Origin: an uncultured Candidatus Melainabacteria bacterium
GTDB taxonomy: Bacteria > Cyanobacteriota > Vampirovibrionia > Gastranaerophilales > Gastranaerophilaceae
NCBI GenBank assembly: GCA_934747335.1
Contig: CAKVGS010000002.1
Location: 1 to 64,000, forward strand
Length of the DNA stretch: 64,000 nt
Direction: 5' to 3'
Positions within the stretch are counted from its first letter, which is position 1; the number at the start of each line of letters is the position of its first letter. Under the pieces are notes generated by a model. That model searched no databases. It was not told where the DNA came from and was given only the letters and a program-made list of their open reading frames with translations. Made by a program: the position numbers and the translations under genes. Positions 58,330-64,000 of this stretch are shown here, in pieces.

Positions 58330-59655
58330 TTATCCTGCACCTGCAAGTTGTCCTAATTGTAAAAGCTGATTTACGGTTTCTTGATAATCAATCTTATCAT
58401 CAGTTGATTGTTTCAAAAATCCATCTATATTATTCATCATTGCAATAGCCTTATCGCACATAGGATCAGAACCTTTTACATAAGCACCGATATTAATCAA
58501 ATCTTCGTTCTTTTTATGAACAGCAAGAAGATTTCTTATTACGCCCGCCGCTTGTCTGTGCTCTTTTGTTGTAACATCTCCCATAACACGGCTCAAGGAT
58601 TGCAAAACATCAACAGCAGGATAGTGGTTTTTGTGTGCCAAATCCCTAGAAAGCATTATGTGGCCATCTAAAATACTTCTTGCAGTATCAGAAATCGGTT
58701 CATTAAAATCGTCACCTTCAACCAAAACGGTATAAAGTCCTGTAATCGTTCCAACTTCGTTTGTACCTGCTCTTTCCATAAGTTTAGGCATAATTGCAAA
58801 CACTGATGGTGTGTAACCGCGTGTAGCCGGAGGTTCGCCAATTGCAAGCCCGACTTCTCTTTGTGCCATTGCAATACGAGTTACGGAATCCAGCATAAAC
58901 AAAACATCCAAACCTTTATCTCTAAAGTATTCGGCAATAGAAGTTGCAACAAAAGCGGCTTTAATTTTTACTAATGATGGTTGTTCAGATGTCGCTGCGA
59001 TTACAATTGAGCGTTTCATGCCTTCAGGGCCTAAAATTTCTTCAATAAATTCTTTAACCTCACGTCCACGTTCGCCAATCAACGCAATAACGTTCAAATC
59101 CGCGGTTGTATTTTTCGCCATCATACCAATCGTTGTACTTTTACCGACACCTGAACCTGCGAAAATACCCATTCTTTGACCTTTGCCGACTGTCATAAAT
59201 CCGTCAATCGAGCGAATTCCAAGAGAAAGCGGTTCGGAAATACGTTTTCTTTTTAAAGGATTAATTGCATCCGCGTGCGTTGAACGGTATTCCGAAAAAC
59301 GAATATCACCCAACGTATCAATAGGATTGCCCAAACCATCCAAAACACGACCGATAAGCTGATTGCCAACTCCAATTTTCATTGCACCGCCAGTGTTTAC
59401 AACCAATGCCCCTGGATGAATTCCGTCAGGATTTGCAAGAGGCATAAGCAAAATTTTATCACGTTTAAAACCAACAACCTCAGCCATTGTAGGTTTATCA
59501 TTATAATCATTGTATATGTAGCACAAATCGCCAATTGAAGATTTCGGCCCGTCAGATTCAATAGTAAGTCCGATAATTTCAGTAATCTTACCGATTTCTT
59601 TAATCGTTTTTGCGTCTTTAATTATATTTAAATATTTATCCTTACTCCAACTCAT
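58330..59655 (-). CDS. fliI: Flagellar export ATPase
   Basis: ATPase of the flagellar type III secretion apparatus. 441 residues from ATG 59655 (the longer frame would begin inside fliH). Walker A GIFAGSGVGKSTTIGM (about 150-165), GERGREVKEF, catalytic glutamate region and DSVTRIAMAQREVGLAIGEPPATRGYTPSVF (the FliI/FlhI-type loop). Overlaps fliH by 14 bases. Last gene seen of the fliFGHI block. Confidence 0.95.
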   Translation of the reverse strand: MSWSKDKYLNIIKDAKTIKEIGKITEIIGLTIESDGPKSSIGDLCYIYNDYNDKPTMAEVVGFKRDKILLMPLANPDGIHPGALVVNTGGAMKIGVGNQLIGRVLDGLGNPIDTLGDIRFSEYRSTHADAINPLKRKRISEPLSLGIRSIDGFMTVGKGQRMGIFAGSGVGKSTTIGMMAKNTTADLNVIALIGERGREVKEFIEEILGPEGMKRSIVIAATSEQPSLVKIKAAFVATSIAEYFRDKGLDVLFMLDSVTRIAMAQREVGLAIGEPPATRGYTPSVFAIMPKLMERAGTNEVGTITGLYTVLVEGDDFNEPISDTARSILDGHIMLSRDLAHKNHYPAVDVLQSLSRVMGDVTTKEHRQAAGVIRNLLAVHKKNEDLINIGAYVKGSDPMCDKAIAMMNNIDGFLKQSTDDKIDYQETVNQLLQLGQLAGAG

Positions 59656-60394
59656 CGTTAGCACCCGTAAGCATATTTTGCGCGATTTCTGCAATCTGAG
59701 ATGAAACTCTTGAATCCAATCTGATGTCAGGCGTTTCTACAATCACACCATCAGCAGAAAGCGAGTTATCTTCAACAACTCTCAAAGATTTTAAAGTTGG
59801 AAATTCACTTCTGAAATTTGGAACAAGTTTATTAATGTTTTCAACAAGTTCAGGGTTAACAATAATTGTAATATTTTCCTTGTCGTTTAATTGTTTAATA
59901 GCGTCTAAAGTGATTTTATACAAAACTTTGTTATCAAATTTTTGGTGACAAACCTTGTCTGCAATTGCAACAACCAAATCAACAATATCTTGAGAAGCAG
60001 AATCTATGATATTTTTTTTCATATCAAAAGAACCGCTCGCAAGCGTATCCAATGAACGCAAAGCTTCTGAAGCGTCGTTTTGAAACTTATACAAACCGTC
60101 TTGTTCGCCTTTTTTAAAACCTTCTTCATAAGCTTGGTTTTTGATTGACTCGTATTCTTGTTGAGCTTTATTGCGCGCGTCTTGAATAATTCTTTCAGCT
60201 TCCGTGTTAGCAGTCTGAATAACAACTTGTGATTGATTTTGCGCTGAATCTAAAATTTGTTGAGCCTTAGCATCAGTTTCGGCAATAATTTGTTGAACTT
60301 TTGCCTGCTGTCTTGTAACGCGCGTTTGTTCAATCGGCAGCACAAAGCTGTCGCCCATTTGAATTTCTTGACCTTTTATTCTATTACTACTCAA
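59642..60394 (-). CDS. fliH: Flagellar assembly protein FliH
   Basis: Regulator that binds FliI. 250 residues: an N-terminal coiled coil with alternating Ala/Gln-rich helix (about 25-95), containing the A/G-x-x-x-G-like EGFKKGEQDG region, then a C-terminal V-ATPase-E-like domain (about 130-240). Overlaps fliG by 8 bases and fliI by 14. The position between fliG and fliI supports the name; sequence alone is family-level. Confidence 0.88.
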   Translation of the reverse strand: MSSNRIKGQEIQMGDSFVLPIEQTRVTRQQAKVQQIIAETDAKAQQILDSAQNQSQVVIQTANTEAERIIQDARNKAQQEYESIKNQAYEEGFKKGEQDGLYKFQNDASEALRSLDTLASGSFDMKKNIIDSASQDIVDLVVAIADKVCHQKFDNKVLYKITLDAIKQLNDKENITIIVNPELVENINKLVPNFRSEFPTLKSLRVVEDNSLSADGVIVETPDIRLDSRVSSQIAEIAQNMLTGANDELE

Positions 60395-61436
60395 CTAATT
60401 CATCCTCAACACTAGCACGAGTAATCGTGATTTCACCGCTTGCTTCAAGATTTCTGATTGCGTTAACAATGCCTGTTTGTGCTTCTTGAACTTCTTTTGC
60501 TCTAACAGGTCCAAGATATTCCATATCATCCGTAAGCATTTGTTTTGCACGTTCTGACATATTTTTGAATATTTTGTTTTTAATTTCTTCTTTTGTACCT
60601 TTAAGTGCAAGTGCAAGTTGTTTTGTATCAATTTCTCTAAGCAATCTTTGAATAGCTCTATCATCGAGAATAATAATATCTTCAAATACGAACATCAAGT
60701 CACGAACTTCTTGAGCCATTTCTTGATTTTCAATATCAAGCCATTCCATAATATTCTTTTCTGTACCACGGTCGCAGCAGTTCAAAATGTTTGCTAAAGA
60801 TTCTACACCGCCTGCATTTGAGAAATCTTGAACCAACAAAGCCGAGAATTTACGTTCTACAATATCCTCAATTGTTGATAAAATTTCAGGGTTTGTAGGA
60901 GTCATATCCGCAATTCGCATAGAAACCACGGCTTGAATATCAGGTGGTAAAAATGCCAAAACTTGTGCTGATAATTCAGGTCGTAAATATGCCAAGATTA
61001 ACGCCAAAAGCTGTGGATTTTCTGAAGAAAAAGTATTCGCTAATTGTGACGGGTCAGCTTCATTCAAGAAATAGAACGGGTTAGTATTAACCATCGAATT
61101 AACTTTTTCTAAAAGTTTACCTGCTTCTGCTTCACCATAAGTTTGGACAAGCAACTGCTTTGCATAGCCTACACCACCTTGAGCAATGTAGTTTTTAGCC
61201 TGAAAAACCGTTTTAAATTCTGTTAAAACTTCGTTCAAATCTTCATCCGAAACTTTTCCGAGATTTGCAATATCAAGAGTAATTTGCTCAAGCAAATCTT
61301 CATCTTTTATATTTTTGAGTATTTCAGAAGCTGTTGCAGGTCCAAGCGCAATCAAAAGCGCCGCAACCTTTTGACTCGGACGTGTAATCGTCTTTTTAGC
61401 TTCCTCTTTGGCTTTTTTTATTTCTTCGATACCCAT
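60387..61436 (-). CDS. fliG: Flagellar motor switch protein FliG
   Basis: Rotor component that transmits torque. 349 residues, about normal: N-terminal domain with RPSQKVAALLIALGPATASEILKN (about 19-42), the middle PFYFLNEADPSQLANTFSSENPQLLALILAYL (about 126-157, the family EHPQ-like motif read as ENPQ), and the C-terminal LMFVFEDIIILDDRAIQRLLREID torque helix region. Minus strand, in fliF-fliG-fliH-fliI order; separated from fliF by an octamer repeat. Confidence 0.95.
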   Translation of the reverse strand: MGIEEIKKAKEEAKKTITRPSQKVAALLIALGPATASEILKNIKDEDLLEQITLDIANLGKVSDEDLNEVLTEFKTVFQAKNYIAQGGVGYAKQLLVQTYGEAEAGKLLEKVNSMVNTNPFYFLNEADPSQLANTFSSENPQLLALILAYLRPELSAQVLAFLPPDIQAVVSMRIADMTPTNPEILSTIEDIVERKFSALLVQDFSNAGGVESLANILNCCDRGTEKNIMEWLDIENQEMAQEVRDLMFVFEDIIILDDRAIQRLLREIDTKQLALALKGTKEEIKNKIFKNMSERAKQMLTDDMEYLGPVRAKEVQEAQTGIVNAIRNLEASGEITITRASVEDELVE

Positions 61437-61452
61437 TATTTTTTCCTTTTAG

Positions 61453-61595
61453 GTCAATAAGTGAATGAGTGAATAGATGAATAAGTATTATTGTTGGGTT
61501 GAAAACCCAACCTACTATTTTTATATTGAACTTTGTTTGCTATCGAATATATTTAATACAAACTTATTCACTTATTCCCCTATTCACTTATTGCC
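61453..61595. repeat. Octamer-array inverted repeat, copy 4
   Basis: Left arm 61453-61486 pairs with 61563-61595 (units CTTATTCA/CTTATTCC/CCTATTCA). REP-like palindrome copy 4 lies in its loop. It sits between the fliF stop and the fliG start inside the flagellar operon. Confidence 0.85.
61493..61515. repeat. REP-like palindrome, copy 4 (compensatory change)
   Basis: GTTGGGTT-GAA-AACCCAAC: a C-G pair of the other copies is replaced by T-A, keeping the stem. Confidence 0.85.
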
Positions 61596-61602
61596 TTTTT
61601 TA

Positions 61603-63147
61603 TTAGTCTTTAATAAACGATGTAATCAGCTTCGCAGCATCCTCAGGTGATGCCATTACAGCTTCATTCAATTCGTTTATGCTTTGTTCTTTTTGAGATT
61701 TAACTTCTCTTTTGTTTAACTCAATTTTTGGTAATTTTTCTTCTTGTTCCTCATCTTCGGTTTGTGTTTCCACAACTTCTTCAGGGAATCTGCGTTCTTG
61801 ACGTTTTGCACTCGGCATTTTTGATACAAAATTCTTTAAGATAAACAATGCGAAACAACCCAATACAAGAACAATTACCAATGGAATTACTGACGAAGTT
61901 ATAAAGTACATTGTTTGCTCTTGTTGATACTGCTTAGCAAAATCTTCTTGAGCCTTCTTATCAATTGATGCCCCTTCAAACTGCAATCCTGAAACAGAGA
62001 TTACATCGCCTCTTGAATAATCTACGCCTGACGCTGAAAGTACAAGATTTTTAAGCTCTTCTTTTTCAGCTTCCGTCAAAATTTTGTTAACCGCAACCGC
62101 AATTGAAAGTCTTTTTATAGTTCCGGGTGCGTAAACAACTTGCTTAACTTCTTTTGACACGCTGTAATTTACAGCAGTCTTTTGTTTTGAATAGTTCAAG
62201 TTTCTTTGATTTACGCCATTCGGATTAGGTACGTTGTTCGGGTTTTCATAAGTTTCAACTTCTGTTTGAGAACTTGTTACAACACCTTCACCTTTGTCAT
62301 TTACAGGAATATAACTTTCTATTGTTGATTTTGCCGAATTAAAATCAATATCCGCATTAACTTGAACAGAAACGTTACCTTTGCCGACAATCTTTTCTAA
62401 AACTTCCGAAACCTTTTTAGCTGTGTCTTTTTCCAAGTTTGTCTTGAAACTTTCCATATCTGTTGAGTTTTTAGAAGTTTCATCTGACAAGCTGTTACCA
62501 TTTTGGTCAGTAATAAATACCTGTTCAGGAGTCATTCTCGGAACAGCATAAGCTACCAAATTCTTTATTGCTTTAACTTGAGAACTCTTAATTTTGTATC
62601 CCGGTTCAAGTACCAAAACTACTGACGCAGTCGGTTTCGCGTCATTATCTTCAAAAATCGAACGTTCAGGTTCTGCAAGCTGAACACGAGCGTATTTAAC
62701 ACCTTGAATTTTTTCAATTGAACGAGTTAATTCGCCTTGAAAAATTCTTTGTTTTGTTAATTTGTTTTTAAAATCAGTTGAACCCAATTGCATATCGTCT
62801 AAAAGTTCAAAACCAGTATCGCCGTTTTTAATCAAATCGTTTTCTGCTACGAAAACACGCATTTCATCACGCACATTTGACGGTACTAAAATAGTCTTAT
62901 GATCTTCTGAAACTTTGTAACGATAACCGTTTTTCTTCATGTTTTCAACGATACTTATAGCATTAACTTCATTTAAGTCTGAATATAAAACAACCCAATC
63001 TGGTTCCATTGCTTTGGACAAGAAAAAAGCTGCAACGGCAATAGTTACAACGATAAGAGCAAGCATGCCAAGCTTTTGGTTGCCGTCCAAACCGTTCCAC
63101 AACTTCTTCACGTCATTAGCTAGTAGTGCAAAATAATTATTTTCCAT
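61603..63147 (-). CDS. fliF: Flagellar MS-ring protein FliF
   Basis: Forms the membrane-embedded MS ring. 514 residues from ATG 63147 (GGGGAG RBS). One N-terminal transmembrane helix (LGMLALIVVTIAVAAFFLSKAM, about 27-48), the YscJ/FliF periplasmic domain (about 50-260), and a C-terminal transmembrane segment (FITSSVIPLVIVLVLGCFALFIL, about 412-434) followed by the FliG-binding tail. About 40 residues shorter than E. coli FliF. First gene of the visible operon; upstream, a possible promoter in the 110-base gap. Confidence 0.95.
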   Translation of the reverse strand: MENNYFALLANDVKKLWNGLDGNQKLGMLALIVVTIAVAAFFLSKAMEPDWVVLYSDLNEVNAISIVENMKKNGYRYKVSEDHKTILVPSNVRDEMRVFVAENDLIKNGDTGFELLDDMQLGSTDFKNKLTKQRIFQGELTRSIEKIQGVKYARVQLAEPERSIFEDNDAKPTASVVLVLEPGYKIKSSQVKAIKNLVAYAVPRMTPEQVFITDQNGNSLSDETSKNSTDMESFKTNLEKDTAKKVSEVLEKIVGKGNVSVQVNADIDFNSAKSTIESYIPVNDKGEGVVTSSQTEVETYENPNNVPNPNGVNQRNLNYSKQKTAVNYSVSKEVKQVVYAPGTIKRLSIAVAVNKILTEAEKEELKNLVLSASGVDYSRGDVISVSGLQFEGASIDKKAQEDFAKQYQQEQTMYFITSSVIPLVIVLVLGCFALFILKNFVSKMPSAKRQERRFPEEVVETQTEDEEQEEKLPKIELNKREVKSQKEQSINELNEAVMASPEDAAKLITSFIKD

Positions 63148-63257
63148 GTACTCCCCACGCACAATTATTCAATAATAATCATAACCTAAGATTAAAATCT
63201 TTTCAAATTATTAATAAGTGTAAAGTTTATACTATATTATTGCATTGAAAAATAATT

Positions 63258-64000
63258 TTATTTTTTACATGCACGAATAGTTCTTTTAACAGTATCTTTA
63301 GAAATATTCATAACATCTGCTATTTGTTCATAAGTAAGACCTTGTTTTAGAAATCCGTTAATTTTTTCCATTCTAAAACGCACTAAATCCTCTCGCCAAT
63401 TTGGATAAAATTCACCTACAAATCGTGCAATATAACTTCTTTTGTGTTGCATATGATTTGCAATTTGTTTTATATTTAACCCTTCTTTAACTAACTCTTT
63501 TATAACTTCCAACTTATTTGACTTTGCTTCAATTTTAGCTTCTTTGATTTTTTTGTTATCTAAATATCCCAAAAGAGTTGAATGAGGAATTCCTAATTCT
63601 CTTGCAGCTGTTGAAACACTTCCGCCCTGTGAAATTTGCGCTAAAGCATTTTTTACCAATTTGCTTGTTTTATTAAAGCGAATTTGACACCTTATTTCTT
63701 GTTCAGCTTTTTGCAACCTTAAACGATGACCTTTAAAAGAATCATAAACATTTTGCACATCTTTGTTATTTTTATAACATTTTCTTAATTCTTCTTTTTT
63801 TTGTGCAACTCTTTTATTTAATCCAAATTCTTTTATTTGTTGAAAAGTTTCTTTATCCATTACTTTGGGAAGTAATTTATATACATAGGTAATAGAACAT
63901 TTAAATTGTTCAGCAATTTCTTTAATACTCTTGCCATTTTGTAACAAAGTAAACAAGTCATTAATTAGTGTAGCTTTTCTTGTAACATTATAAGAAATAA
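63258..64000 (-). CDS. Multi-HTH DNA-binding protein (5' end beyond window)
   Basis: The frame is open to the last base; an in-frame TTG at 63956 is internal, and about 14 more codons upstream fit the same protein, so the start lies outside. The visible 247 residues include four helix-turn-helix-like segments: near LFTLLQNGKSIKEIAEQFKC, QGGSVSTAARELGIPHSTLL, EGLNIKQIANHMQHKRSYIA and QGLTYEQIADVMNISKDTVK. This tandem HTH design suggests a regulator or recombinase-associated DNA-binding protein. No catalytic domain is seen. Confidence 0.6.
   Translation of the reverse strand, partial: ISYNVTRKATLINDLFTLLQNGKSIKEIAEQFKCSITYVYKLLPKVMDKETFQQIKEFGLNKRVAQKKEELRKCYKNNKDVQNVYDSFKGHRLRLQKAEQEIRCQIRFNKTSKLVKNALAQISQGGSVSTAARELGIPHSTLLGYLDNKKIKEAKIEAKSNKLEVIKELVKEGLNIKQIANHMQHKRSYIARFVGEFYPNWREDLVRFRMEKINGFLKQGLTYEQIADVMNISKDTVKRTIRACKK

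Overview
The window is AT-rich bacterial chromosome and almost entirely single-copy housekeeping and surface genes. The best fit is a gut-type Melainabacteria/Vampirovibrionia, order Gastranaerophilales, a non-photosynthetic sister lineage of Cyanobacteria. This is inferred from four things: a threonyl-tRNA synthetase without the TGS domain (as in cyanobacteria), a secreted SLH-domain protein, a fliF-fliG-fliH-fliI flagellar block in a low-GC genome, and several unrelated proteins whose N-termini carry a short N-F-x-G-like motif. No phage, large transposase gene or complete CRISPR array is present.

Layout. 1-1.8 kb: receiver protein and L-serine dehydratase operon (minus strand), cut by the window edge. 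2-4.2 kb: tRNA-Leu(CAA), a small protein and a TPR/glycosyltransferase-like protein. 4.4-10 kb: thrS, a Xer recombinase, a small N-F-x-G protein and dnaK. 10.4-13.2 kb: plsY, an RluD-like pseudouridine synthase, lspA and a secreted NTF2-like protein in one overlapping operon. 13.3-21 kb: two HExxH proteins, an orphan RHH regulator, an LCP ligase, a nitroreductase, an SLH protein and a GH77-like protein. 21-24.4 kb: a sigma-70 factor, a GNAT, a CDP-glycerol transferase-like protein and a DUF559 endonuclease between 101-bp direct repeats. 24.8-29.1 kb: a surface-like protein, a 26-residue hydrophobic peptide, an acetolactate synthase, tRNA-Pro(UGG) and a phosphatase. 29.3-34.6 kb: a surface-decoration cluster (class V aminotransferase, frameshifted methyltransferase, cytidylyltransferase, hexapeptide acyltransferase, tandem LicD protein). 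35-43.7 kb: gyrB, clpB, typA and anmK. 43.7-44.9 kb: repeat-rich non-coding DNA with a candidate small RNA. 46.3-58 kb: coaBC-nif3, a JAMM-like gene pair, bioD-bioA, accD-accA, a DppD-type ATPase and a UPF0173 hydrolase. 58.3-63.1 kb: fliI, fliH, fliG and fliF. The right end holds a truncated multi-HTH protein.

The strongest unexplained layer is the intergenic DNA. At least six families of short dispersed elements recur: octamer arrays arranged as long inverted repeats, a REP-like palindrome with a compensatory base pair, a modular MITE-like element with terminal inverted repeats (one copy nested in a second element), hairpin-rich 85-100 bp units, large 390-530 bp inverted-repeat elements, and G/C-rich hairpins that have also entered coding sequence in coaBC and bioA. 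The best single leads are the (AT)6 tract that breaks a methyltransferase in the surface cluster (possible phase variation), the DUF559 gene between direct repeats, the small hydrophobic peptide with structured RNA, and the glycine-zipper/JAMM gene pair lying between MITEs.
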